A DNA stretch of 54,660 nt from an uncultured Chloroflexota bacterium. GTDB lineage: Bacteria; Chloroflexota; Dehalococcoidia; GIF9; AB-539-J10. Where the stretch lies: the NCBI GenBank assembly GCA_903884455.1, contig CAISEW010000012.1, positions 1 through 54,660 of the forward strand, read 5' to 3'. The position numbers and the translations under genes are program-made. Below the pieces are notes generated by a model that was given only the letters and a program-made list of their open reading frames with translations, ran no database searches and was not told the origin of the DNA. Shown here piece after piece: positions 36,066 to 43,955 of the stretch. Every line of letters starts with the position of its first letter. The first letter of the stretch is position 1.

Positions 36066-36093
36066 AAAAAACACAGACCTCTTTTAACCTGTG
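36066..36093 (-). terminator. Rho-independent terminator after the tRNA-like gene
   Basis: On the minus strand CACAG and CTGTG enclose a 12-nt loop and are followed by TTTTTT. It lies just 3' of the tRNA-like sequence, implying that this was a transcribed unit. Confidence 0.6.
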
Positions 36094-36107
36094 CCTTTAT
36101 CTTACTT

Positions 36108-36182
36108 GGTAGCGGGGTTGGATTCGAACCAACGCCCTCTGGGTTATAAGCCCGGGCAGCCTCAACTAAAGATGCCCCACTG
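36108..36182 (-). tRNA. Degenerate tRNA-like gene, loop reads TAT (Ile- or fMet-related)
   Basis: The minus strand has a perfect T-arm (GTTGG TTCGAAT CCAAC), CCA at the 3' end and an anticodon arm GGGCTTATAACCC close to that of tRNA-fMet with the loop changed from CAT to TAT. The acceptor pairs over only six bases including a G-T wobble, there is an anticodon-stem mismatch, and the D-arm is unusual. It may be a pseudogene or an attachment-site remnant. Confidence 0.45.
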
Positions 36183-36188
36183 AACAAG

Positions 36189-36366
36189 GTGACGGATTCT
36201 GCAGTCTTCTAGTTGCTTTTAAGCGCTAAGGGATAAATTCAATTCCGCTCTGGCTTAAGCCCTTTCCCCCTCTTTAAGGCTTAAAAAGTCCGAGTTATAT
36301 TCTTCAATTAGCCCGGCATCGGCAAAGCTGAAGTATCTATTCTCGCCTATGATGATGTGCTTTATC
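36189..36366 (+). repeat. Interspersed repeat, copy D (common segment plus radC tail)
   Basis: Copy D starts GACGGATTCTGCAGTCTTCT, contains TTTTAAGCGCTAAGGG and ATAAATTCAATTCCGCTCTG, then the antisense C-terminal codons of radC. Copies G and I share this arrangement. Confidence 0.8.
36255..36366 (-). pseudogene. radC 3' fragment in repeat D
   Basis: The minus strand encodes HIIIGENRYFSFADAGLIEE then YNSDFLSLKEGERA and a stop. HIIIG..RYFSFAD.GLI is the C-terminal JAB-like motif of RadC. A stop codon and loss of similarity lie just upstream, so only about 36 codons remain. Confidence 0.8.
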
Positions 36367-36461
36367 GCCTACTGCAGCACACTACGTCGCCTAATTAGCA
36401 ACAACATGACAAACCGTATAGTTTAGAATTACCCAAGAATTAGGTATGTAATACAGTTCAA

Positions 36462-36486
36462 GTCCAGTAAGTGGGGGGTACTGGAC
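36462..36486. repeat. Inverted repeat upstream of the methyltransferase gene
   Basis: GTCCAGTA at 36462-36469 and TACTGGAC at 36479-36486 form a perfect 8-bp stem with a 9-nt G-rich loop. Its role is not evident. Confidence 0.35.
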
Positions 36487-36667
36487 GACAGACAGGACTT
36501 TATGCTATTGTTCAGCTTTAGTGTATGGTCGAACCAAAATCACATGATTTGTTTGCCTGGATTACGTAGGTTACCCATAATCAAGAGTGACCCAAGCCCA
36601 TAGCATCTCGATGCTGCTAATTTCATGATGTAGTCTACAGAAAAGACAGCTCGCTGGAGGATAAAGA

Positions 36668-37438
36668 ATGAAGACAGAGAAAAGAGAGGACCGATCGGCT
36701 TCGCTGGCTGAATCCCAACCTGCGGTCCCAGTAGAGAGAACCCTTGCCCAAGACCTGTTCGATGGGGTTGCCCCTTCGTACGACACCTGGGCGCAAGTGC
36801 TTACTTTCTTTCAGTACCTTCCTTGGCGTAGGTTCTTAGTCTCGCAAATGGCTCTTCGGCCGGGAAACCTTGTGCTTGACGTATGTACCGGTACAGCCGG
36901 TGTTGCCATGGAGATTGCCGACCACCATGATGGCCGAATCGTGGGGCTCGATGTTAGCCACTCAATGCTGCAAGCTGGCCTTAGCGCCATCGAGAAGAGA
37001 AGCCTGGACGGCAGGGTCCAACTTATCCAGGGCCGCGCTGAGCATTTACCCTTTCCTGATGAGACTTTCGATACGGTTGTCTTCACCTACCTGTTGCGTT
37101 ATGTCCAGGACCCGGATGCGACAATACGGGAGCTGTCTCGGGTACTGAAACCAGGCGGGGAATTGCTCTCGCTTGAGTTCGGCATTCCAGAAACCCTCTG
37201 GGTAAGAGCTCTATGGCTTATCTACAATAGGGTCGTCATGCCCATAATAACCATCCCCGCTTCAGGAGGTTGGCATCGTATGGGCCGTTTCCTGGGTCCG
37301 AGTATCTCGGACTTTTGTCACCGGTATCCTGTTGATCGCCTCGCCGCAATATGGCGTGAAAACAGCTTCTCTGTCGTGGAAATCAAGCACCTGCTTCGAG
37401 GCGCGGCCATAGTGATGTGGGGAACGAAAGGAAGATAG
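36668..37438 (+). CDS. Class I SAM-dependent methyltransferase, UbiE/MenG-like
   Basis: The 256-residue protein has the SAM motif VLDVCTGTAGVAMEIA, an acidic second strand IVGLDVSHSML, post-I RAEHLPFPDETFDTVVF and VLKPGGELLSLEFG. The N-terminal LFDGVAPSYDTW matches the UbiE/COQ5 C-methyltransferase group that acts on quinone precursors. Other UbiE-like enzymes act on different substrates, and no quinone genes adjoin it. The ATG at 36668 has GGAGG upstream. It is flanked by repeats D and E. Confidence 0.8.
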   Translation: MKTEKREDRSASLAESQPAVPVERTLAQDLFDGVAPSYDTWAQVLTFFQYLPWRRFLVSQMALRPGNLVLDVCTGTAGVAMEIADHHDGRIVGLDVSHSMLQAGLSAIEKRSLDGRVQLIQGRAEHLPFPDETFDTVVFTYLLRYVQDPDATIRELSRVLKPGGELLSLEFGIPETLWVRALWLIYNRVVMPIITIPASGGWHRMGRFLGPSISDFCHRYPVDRLAAIWRENSFSVVEIKHLLRGAAIVMWGTKGR

Positions 37439-37510
37439 AGACCGATCGCCAGCCGTAGTAATTACCTGCACAGAGAATTCTAATCTAAAGAGGCACTGAC
37501 AATATACGTG

Positions 37511-37541
37511 TGCGGTTTTCCAGTCGCCTTTAAGCGCTAAG
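37511..37541 (+). repeat. Interspersed repeat fragment E (common segment only)
   Basis: TGCGGTTTTCCAGTCGCC followed by TTTAAGCGCTAAGAG matches the common segment of the other copies, then diverges. It lies between the methyltransferase gene and an unknown gene. Confidence 0.65.
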
Positions 37542-37663
37542 AGTCCCTTTCCTAGCCTTCCTAGTCATGGATAGCAGGGTTAACAATACGATGAATTGCT
37601 GCCCACGAAAGGTATATAATAAGAATGTACGTTATTGCGAGAAGCTACTAACCTATATTGGAA

Positions 37664-38464
37664 ATGCTGATGACTGACGATGAGGTAATACATATTGCAG
37701 TAGCTCCTCCGGCCAACCTCGATGCAAACCTCGTAAGAAGTGTGGCAACCGTTATCAACAAGCGCCCTTTCCAGACACGTCTTCTTCTGGCCGGTGAGGT
37801 GCCTAAAGTCATTGCTCACTACGACAACATACAAATAGCAGAATCCATAATTCAAAATCTGCGAAACCTGGGTCTTGTTGCAATTGCGTGTAGAGATTCC
37901 GAACTTCGTCAGTTTCCACAAACCTTTAAGGCGCAAACTCTAGAATTCAGAGAGAAAGAAGTTTTATTCCGAGACAGTGCTGGTCGTGAGAAAAGGATAG
38001 CAGAAAACAATATCTTCCTGGTTCTTGTGGGGAGGATAGAAACTTCCGTGGAGGTAGAGACTACAAAGCCCAAGACTAAGTTTAGTTTGACCAAGACATT
38101 GGTCATGGGCGGCATCCCAATCTGGGAAAGGGTTGATGAGAAAACCACAACTCACTCTACTCAGGCTGAGTGTTTCGCCAGACTCTACGAACGAAAATCA
38201 CCAGATCCTAGCGTAGATATCCTTCAACACCACATGAATTATTCTTTCTTAGGAGCAAAGGTAGCTGCATCCTCTTTCACAAACTTTGGCACCTTTGTTC
38301 TGAAACTCCGAGAGGCATTCCCGCAGGCGATTTTTGATAACAGGCTAGCGAAACCTTCCGCGCTAACCACATCTTCCAGCCGGGTTTGGGAAGATATTGA
38401 GATAAACTGCAAGTTGATTTACTTATTCCATGTAGTGACCAGCAGTCAGCTTGGTAATCCATAG
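37664..38464 (+). CDS. Conserved-looking protein of unknown function
   Basis: The 266-residue product resembles no family I can name. It is soluble with no signal peptide. The N-terminal part (residues about 5-75, VIHIAVAPPANLDANLVRSV, KRPFQTRLLLAGEVPKVIAHY) has alternating strand and helix character. The ATG at 37664 or 37670 is the likely start; the frame also opens with a TTG at 37658. Regular codon use and length suggest a real gene. It is isolated between repeat E and the CARDB operon. Confidence 0.5.
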   Translation: MLMTDDEVIHIAVAPPANLDANLVRSVATVINKRPFQTRLLLAGEVPKVIAHYDNIQIAESIIQNLRNLGLVAIACRDSELRQFPQTFKAQTLEFREKEVLFRDSAGREKRIAENNIFLVLVGRIETSVEVETTKPKTKFSLTKTLVMGGIPIWERVDEKTTTHSTQAECFARLYERKSPDPSVDILQHHMNYSFLGAKVAASSFTNFGTFVLKLREAFPQAIFDNRLAKPSALTTSSSRVWEDIEINCKLIYLFHVVTSSQLGNP

Positions 38465-38552
38465 GATAACAGAATGGTTTTTTGTGACCATAGCTATCGG
38501 GAACGCATTGAAGCACTTCTGAAAGTAGCAGCCTGTCAAACATGGCAACGGG

Positions 38553-39914
38553 TCATGTGCGCTTCCTTCTTCTCCTCACAACATTTAACAGCACAACGAC
38601 AAAGACCACCACGGCAAGAGAAATGAGAATGATAGTCATGGTTGATACCCCTGATGGTTGTTGGACTGTCACCGTTGCTCTCACGGTGTCGGAGGTATAG
38701 GAATTGCCTAAGGAATCCCAGTATTGAACTTCCACTTCAAGTATGTAGGGCTTGGGCACAGCGTCAGCATCAACACTTATCCTGAACCTGGCTGAGCCAC
38801 TTTCGCCAGACTGAAGTGTCCCGATATAGGCGGTATCATCAGTGGTTGAAAAGGGAGCAGTGGCAAACGGATTGACAATATTGATCCTGGCGACGGCATC
38901 TTTTGCCTCGTAGTCGCCGGCGTTTACAATAGGAATGGTGATAACCTTCTCAGACCCCGGAGTAAGACTGCCATCCACCTGGATAGTCTGAACCTCAAAG
39001 TTCAACTTGCCCACTACCATTACACCTACGGTCAGCAGTGACTGTCTTGGCATGTCCCTTTCATCCTTGTATTTGACTAGGATGCCGACAGAGGAATCCT
39101 TAGCAATCGCTTCTTTGGAGACCGACATCTTTAACTGAGTAGTAACCGAACTATTCCCAGCAACATCTCCCAGAAAACTGGCTGGGCCAACAGGGGAGAT
39201 ACTAGTTCCCTGGACTATTTCAGCAGTAACGCCATATGCCTCACTGGCTCCACTATTCTGGATGTCCACCGTGATAATGCCTGTCGCTCCGGCCCTGACT
39301 CCCTCCGTCTGGGTGACTACTGCCGCGAAATAAGTACCGACAACCGTTATCGATATCTGCGCTTGCTGCACTCTACTGCCCCAGTGAAAATCAAACTGGG
39401 GCGACGCCCCCCCAGGATTGAGCCAATCAACATCGCTGAGATATTGGTATTCCAGTTTCAGGTCAAGCTTATAGGTCCCGGGCTGGACATCTTTGTGGAT
39501 ATAGAGCTGGAAGGTAATTGGCTGCGTAGTAGACATGCCCCTGGACAGTGTGCCAATGAAGGCTGCCCCACTTATGACTTCAATTGAAGACGACCCTGAT
39601 GTCAAAGTGACATTGACACCTACAGCGGTTGTGCACGGCGGCACCAGGGCGACACCCGTAGCGGTAAGATAGCCCAGTGCCATGACCTGGTCGGCTGGGT
39701 CCTCAACGTCTCCCGAAAAAGTCCCTATATTCTGAACCATTATCTGGAAGGTCCCGACCTGCCCCACTGTGAGTTCCTGGCTCCCCACCACTGTCACCTC
39801 TAAATTAGGTTTCCCCGCTACCGCGGCTAGCACGGGCGCAGTAGTTCCCACAACCGAGGCAAGCAAAGCCCCTACTAGCGAGATTATCAACCAAAAACGC
39901 ATTTTATTAATCAT
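38553..39914 (-). CDS. Secreted, membrane-anchored CARDB-repeat protein
   Basis: The 453-residue protein has an N-terminal signal peptide (RFWLIISLVGALLASVVG). Three or four CARDB/NEW3-like beta domains follow, with repeats such as LEVTVVGSQELTVGQVGTFQ and NFEVQTIQVDGSLTPGSEK. A C-terminal transmembrane anchor (MTIILISLAVVVFVVVLLNVV) with a basic tail completes it. This plan is common next to ABC-2 exporters, where the protein may act as an extracytoplasmic partner. The ATG at 39912-39914 has GGAGG 6 bases upstream. It is the last gene of a marR-ABC operon. Confidence 0.78.
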   Translation of the reverse strand: MINKMRFWLIISLVGALLASVVGTTAPVLAAVAGKPNLEVTVVGSQELTVGQVGTFQIMVQNIGTFSGDVEDPADQVMALGYLTATGVALVPPCTTAVGVNVTLTSGSSSIEVISGAAFIGTLSRGMSTTQPITFQLYIHKDVQPGTYKLDLKLEYQYLSDVDWLNPGGASPQFDFHWGSRVQQAQISITVVGTYFAAVVTQTEGVRAGATGIITVDIQNSGASEAYGVTAEIVQGTSISPVGPASFLGDVAGNSSVTTQLKMSVSKEAIAKDSSVGILVKYKDERDMPRQSLLTVGVMVVGKLNFEVQTIQVDGSLTPGSEKVITIPIVNAGDYEAKDAVARINIVNPFATAPFSTTDDTAYIGTLQSGESGSARFRISVDADAVPKPYILEVEVQYWDSLGNSYTSDTVRATVTVQQPSGVSTMTIILISLAVVVFVVVLLNVVRRRRKRT

Positions 39915-39958
39915 TTTTTCCTCCGTATTTCTGGCACTATTCAATAATTAGCTTTCTT

Positions 39959-41146
39959 TTATCTGGTGATAGCCCTGTTAAAAACGGGTATGGCGATCAC
40001 CGTGAAGACGACACCGAAGCCAACCATCACCCAGACTTCGGTCATCATGCCCGATATGCCTGTGCCCAGCACAACGCACTTCCGCAGCGCTTCCACGGCG
40101 TAGGTTAGAGGCAGTGCTTTTGAAATCCACTGCATCACTACTGGCATTTGCTGGATGGGGAAGAGTGCGCCGGACAGGAAAAGCATTGGAAAGGTCAGGG
40201 TCATCATAATTGTCATGGCAGTTTCTTGCTGCGAAGCTAGTGCTGATATCATGATACCAATGCCAATAAAGGAAAAAACCGTCAGCAGCAGGAGCAACGC
40301 GAGAAGGCCATAACTGCCGTGAACTACCACCCCAAAAAGCACCACAGTGAGAATCAATGCAAGTAGTGCCTGCAAAAGTCCTCGTACCACCTGTGCAAAG
40401 CTCTTACCCAGTATGATTGATAGTCGACTGATGGGAGCCGATATGATGCCATCGAGTGTGCCCAGTTCTCGCTCTCTTGATATCGAGCCGGCCAATCCGG
40501 TCATCGCCGCAAACATAATCGTCATCGCCATAATGCCGGGGGCCACAAACTCGAAGTAGTTAGGCTTCCCAGCGACGATGCCCTCCGTCTCAACGGTGAA
40601 GGGCACAACTAATTGCTGAGGGTTGGGAAAATTTGGTACCAGTGCCGCCACCTTCTGGACAATCAGTTGGCTTGCCATCGCTGACATAAGCCCATTAATT
40701 GTGCCAGTAATGCCGGCCGATACTTGCGGATTGGACTGGTCGGTTATAAGTATTACCGAAGCCTGTTCACCCGCCGAGATTTTGGCTGAAAAATCCGCTG
40801 GGATAATAAGAGCACCACTAATTGCTTGGTATTTGATTTGGTCTACAGCGGTCCCCTTGCTGTGCAAATAGGTAATGTCGAACATTCGTTCATTCTGGCT
40901 CCGGCTCATTTGTTGCAGCGCCAATACTACTTGGCCACCCATCGATCCCTCATCAAGATTGACCACGCCAAAAGAGACGTTCTTTAAAACATTCTGCGAG
41001 GGAAAGATGAAACCCACCATTAGCATCATGAAGATGGGCATAATAACAAAGGAGATAAGCATCATGCGATCGCGGGCGAAAACTAACAGGTCCTTTATCC
41101 CGAGGCGAAGGCTGTGCATAATCAGACCTTTTAAATTTCCAAACAT
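39959..41146 (-). CDS. ABC-2 type transport permease
   Basis: The 395-residue protein has one N-terminal membrane segment (MMLISFVIMPIFMMLMVGFIF), a large extracytoplasmic loop of about 150 residues, and five C-terminal membrane segments. The segment SRERELGTLDGIISAPISRL is the cytoplasmic coupling helix of DrrB/YhhJ-type ABC-2 permeases. It should export a drug, lipid or peptide with the ATPase encoded just upstream. I prefer the ATG at 41144-41146, which has AAAGGA at better spacing than the ATG at 41155. Confidence 0.88.
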   Translation of the reverse strand: MFGNLKGLIMHSLRLGIKDLLVFARDRMMLISFVIMPIFMMLMVGFIFPSQNVLKNVSFGVVNLDEGSMGGQVVLALQQMSRSQNERMFDITYLHSKGTAVDQIKYQAISGALIIPADFSAKISAGEQASVILITDQSNPQVSAGITGTINGLMSAMASQLIVQKVAALVPNFPNPQQLVVPFTVETEGIVAGKPNYFEFVAPGIMAMTIMFAAMTGLAGSISRERELGTLDGIISAPISRLSIILGKSFAQVVRGLLQALLALILTVVLFGVVVHGSYGLLALLLLLTVFSFIGIGIMISALASQQETAMTIMMTLTFPMLFLSGALFPIQQMPVVMQWISKALPLTYAVEALRKCVVLGTGISGMMTEVWVMVGFGVVFTVIAIPVFNRAITR

Positions 41147-41161
41147 ACCAGTCATCCTTTC

Positions 41162-42166
41162 TTACCTCACTCTGGAGGCTCCGCGCCAACGGTGCCCCCC
41201 GACTGAAGGAACATTTGCAGCTACTTTATCTCTTATCTCTCGCCCCGTGACATGGAGAAAGACATCTTCCATAGTCGGTAGTACGGTGTTGATTGCGCGG
41301 ACACTTGCTCCCATAGCGCTGAGAGCACTCAGAATCGGGGCAATATTATCGGTGTTGCGTGTATGAATTCTGACGCGGTAGGTATCCGATCGTGTGACCG
41401 AAGCTATTGATTCCATACTCTTAAGCTGGGAGAGCATCGGTTCATTGAAGTTCGCTATTTCCACATCTATCACAGTGGTATTATCACCAGAGAGAAGCTT
41501 CTTCAGGTTTGTCGTCGTGTCCAAAGCCACTATCTTAGCTTGGTCAATAATGGCTATCTGTTGGCACAGGGTCTCAGCCTCAACCATATCGTGGGTAGTC
41601 AGCACAATCGTGATGCCTTCCCCTTTCAACTCCAGAATAAATTCATGTATGGCATGCGTCGTCTGTGGGTCCAGACCGAGAGTCGGCTCGTCCAGGAAGA
41701 GCACATCGGGGTGGTGGAGCAGAGCGCGGGCAACGTTAATTCTTTGCTTCATACCCGTTGAGAACGTGCCTACACGATGTTTACGCCATGCTTCCATATG
41801 AAGGCGTCCAAGCCACTTATCTATAGCCTGTTTGATTTGCTCTTCGGGTAAATTATTCAACCTGCCGAAAAGACTGAGATTCTCTTCAGCAGTTAGCTGG
41901 TCATAAAGGATAATCTTTTCGGCGACCAGACCAATGTGCCGTCTGACCTCGTCTTGCTCCTTGATTATGTCAAAACCAACCACCCGGGCACTACCCTCAC
42001 TGGGACGCAGCAACGTACAGAGCATCCGTATTGCAGTTGATTTACCGGCCCCGTTAGGGCCAAGGAATCCAAATACCGTCCCTTTTCCAACTGTAAATGA
42101 GATGTGGTCTACAGCCGTGAAATCGCCAAAACGCCTGGTCAACCCCTCAACTTCAATCATGTTCAT
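41162..42166 (-). CDS. ABC transporter ATPase (DrrA/CcmA type)
   Basis: The 334-residue ATPase has Walker A GPNGAGKSTAIRML, the signature FSTGMKQRINVARAL, Walker B VLFLDEPTLGLDP and the H-loop LTTHDM. A C-terminal extension of about 90 residues (LKSMESIASVTRS, MEDVFLHVTGREI) is usual for drug and polyketide exporters. The start overlaps the marR stop by 14 bases, so translation is probably coupled. The permease follows in 15 bp. Confidence 0.92.
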   Translation of the reverse strand: MNMIEVEGLTRRFGDFTAVDHISFTVGKGTVFGFLGPNGAGKSTAIRMLCTLLRPSEGSARVVGFDIIKEQDEVRRHIGLVAEKIILYDQLTAEENLSLFGRLNNLPEEQIKQAIDKWLGRLHMEAWRKHRVGTFSTGMKQRINVARALLHHPDVLFLDEPTLGLDPQTTHAIHEFILELKGEGITIVLTTHDMVEAETLCQQIAIIDQAKIVALDTTTNLKKLLSGDNTTVIDVEIANFNEPMLSQLKSMESIASVTRSDTYRVRIHTRNTDNIAPILSALSAMGASVRAINTVLPTMEDVFLHVTGREIRDKVAANVPSVGGHRWRGASRVR

Positions 42167-42614
42167 CTTTGATTCGTCCTTTATAGGAGTCCGCTGCCTT
42201 GATAAATGCCGAAAGCCCCTGAGCGAGGGCAGAAAGCTCTTCTAAACTGAGAACAGACAGAATATGGGTCATGTGCTTGATTCCAACCTCTCTGAGGTTA
42301 GACACAAGAGCTTTTCCTTTGTCCGTTGCCCGCAGTGTCATCTCGCGGCGGTCTTCGGGATTCTGTGTTCGGCTGACCAGCCCCTGCTCTACCAGGCGGT
42401 CAACAATGCCCGTTACATTGGAGGGGGTCACTCCCAGAGCCTTCGCCAGTTTCCTGAAATTGGTGCTCCCCTTGTTGGCAATTAAGAACAGACTCCTGAG
42501 CTGTGGTAGGGTAAGCCCTGAATCAATCCAGATAATGTGGGCATGCTGTCCTATAATGCGGCCAACCTGCCGCTCCAACTCAACTATTTCCTGAATCAAT
42601 TGTGACCTGCCCAT
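42153..42614 (-). CDS. MarR-family transcriptional regulator
   Basis: The 153-residue winged-helix protein has the MarR DNA-binding pattern: LPQLRSLFLIANKGSTNFRKLAKALGVTPSNVTGIVDRLVEQGLV followed by the wing RTQNPEDRREMTLRATDKG. It is the first gene of the exporter operon and likely represses it until a substrate of the pump binds. Start ATG at 42612-42614 with GGAGG upstream. Candidate operators lie at its promoter (42657-42666 and 42683-42702). Confidence 0.9.
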   Translation of the reverse strand: MGRSQLIQEIVELERQVGRIIGQHAHIIWIDSGLTLPQLRSLFLIANKGSTNFRKLAKALGVTPSNVTGIVDRLVEQGLVSRTQNPEDRREMTLRATDKGKALVSNLREVGIKHMTHILSVLSLEELSALAQGLSAFIKAADSYKGRIKDEHD

Positions 42615-42656
42615 ACTCAGCCTCCTGGTTTTTTGGAGAGCAAATTACTAAACATT

Positions 42657-42712
42657 TGGTTAACCATAAACCTATTGTTGATAGTTTAATTTATATTAAC
42701 TACTTTTGTCAA
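42657..42712 (-). promoter_or_regulatory. marR operon promoter with palindromic operators
   Basis: On the minus strand TTGACA (plus 42707-42712) is followed after 18 bp by TAAACT (plus 42683-42688). The -10 lies in an AT-rich pseudo-palindrome AGTTTAAT...ATTAACT. A perfect 10-bp palindrome TGGTTAACCA lies just downstream at 42657-42666. Both suit autorepression by the MarR protein. Confidence 0.5.
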
Positions 42713-42861
42713 GTCCATCGGAAAAATAAAGGACATGGAAAAATCTACTACATATTGGGGCGATTTGTGACCCACAATGTCACCATTGTCTTCATTGGTG
42801 ACATTTACACAGAAATCTGGGCGTGACAAAACCCTAGACCATCAACACATCCAACATGCAG

Positions 42862-42890
42862 TTGACTGCCCTTCGTGCAGATGTTATCAT
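42862..42890 (+). promoter_or_regulatory. Promoter of the lipoprotein gene
   Basis: TTGACT at 42862-42867, 17 bp, then TATCAT at 42885-42890 with an upstream TG (extended -10). The gene starts 56 bp downstream. Confidence 0.6.
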
Positions 42891-42945
42891 TTCACTATAT
42901 GCCTGTTAATTACTGGGCTACTCTAAGGTATAAAGGAGGACAGCT

Positions 42946-43758
42946 ATGAAAATTCTGAGAGGCAAAACTCTGTTGCATTTGTTCCTCGTTCTGGTTATCG
43001 CAGTTTTAACCGTCACCGGCTGCGGCGCATCAGGAGCGCCAACCATTCCACCGGTAGACACTTTTGTCATCCCCTTCGAAGACTTCTCGAATAGTGGCAC
43101 AGGCGGTCTCGTCACTTTAGCCGGAGGCAATCAATCCAACTGGGATTATGCGGCATTCACCGTAGTCTACTGGGGTGCAATCCTCGTAACAAAACTTGCC
43201 GTGCCGGTAGCAGCATTTCGTGCGTCCTTCCAGCATACTCCGGTGCAGCAGGACGATGGCTCATGGGTCTGGTCATATTCGGTAATAACCGGCAACGCCA
43301 CATACACTGCAGAACTGCACGCACAGTTTATCACGGAGGGAGTCCACTGGGCGATGAACATATCAAAAGAAGGCGAGTATGAGGACTTTCTGTGGTATTA
43401 TGGCGAATGCAACCTCCCCGCAACCGAGGGCTTCTGGATTCTCAAGGAGAGCCCGGCTGACCCAACCGACCTGGTGGGAATAAACTGGTCCCGCAATATC
43501 TCCGCAGGCACACACGCTATCCGATATACAAACATAGTCCCCGGCGGTCCGGAGAACGGAGGCTATATCGATACCCAGTATACTAAAGGGGTTCCCTACG
43601 ATCACATCTGGGATATGTACAACAAGAGCGGGGATAACCATACCTATATCGAATGGAGCAGCACTACCGGAGCAGGACGTGTCAAGGACTCCAAGCACTT
43701 CGGCGATGACAACTGGCATTGCTGGAACAGCACCCGAACGAACGTTACCTGCCCATGA
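42946..43758 (+). CDS. Putative lipoprotein of unknown function
   Basis: The 270-residue protein has a lipoprotein signal: a basic start, a hydrophobic stretch (LLHLFLVLVIAVLTVTGCG) and the lipobox ending at C26. The mature part is rich in W, Y, N and G (WDYAAFTVVYWGA, FLWYYGECNLPATEGFW, CWNSTRTNVTC) and looks like an all-beta extracytoplasmic domain. I recognise no family. The ATG at 42946 has AAAGGAGG upstream. It is transcribed alone, divergently from the exporter operon. Confidence 0.65.
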   Translation: MKILRGKTLLHLFLVLVIAVLTVTGCGASGAPTIPPVDTFVIPFEDFSNSGTGGLVTLAGGNQSNWDYAAFTVVYWGAILVTKLAVPVAAFRASFQHTPVQQDDGSWVWSYSVITGNATYTAELHAQFITEGVHWAMNISKEGEYEDFLWYYGECNLPATEGFWILKESPADPTDLVGINWSRNISAGTHAIRYTNIVPGGPENGGYIDTQYTKGVPYDHIWDMYNKSGDNHTYIEWSSTTGAGRVKDSKHFGDDNWHCWNSTRTNVTCP

Positions 43759-43906
43759 TAGCCAGCGGTATTCTCGCTGAATAGAGCCCTGCGGAATTGC
43801 AAGGACTTTATATCAATTTGCCTGCTGCAAATCAGGTATTACATGCCGAAATACTGCCTATCTCTTCCATACCTCAGGGGTGCAGTACATTTTTCCTAGA
43901 CAGGAG

Positions 43907-43939
43907 TATAATTCAAGGTTAAATTCATTATTGTTTAAC
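43907..43939 (+). promoter_or_regulatory. -10 element and dyad upstream of the ferredoxin-type gene
   Basis: TATAAT at 43907-43912 is followed at once by the inverted repeat GTTAAA (43918-43923) and TTTAAC (43934-43939). The -35 region is poor. The dyad would overlap the transcription start. Confidence 0.35.
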
Positions 43940-43955
43940 GTGAGAGGAGATTGCT

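Larger units (their letters stand above)
35932..36667. other. Long intergenic region with tRNA-like gene and radC remnant
   Basis: No intact protein gene is visible in these 736 bp. The region contains a terminator (36066-36093), a degenerate tRNA-like sequence (36108-36182), repeat copy D with a radC tail (36189-36366) and an 8-bp inverted repeat GTCCAGTA at 36462-36486. It looks like the scar of an integrated element. Confidence 0.6.
42615..42945. other. Divergent intergenic region with two promoters and MarR operator candidates
   Basis: The stretch holds a leftward promoter for the marR operon, palindromes near it, and a rightward promoter for the lipoprotein gene. I see no gene or repeat in it. 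Confidence 0.6.
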
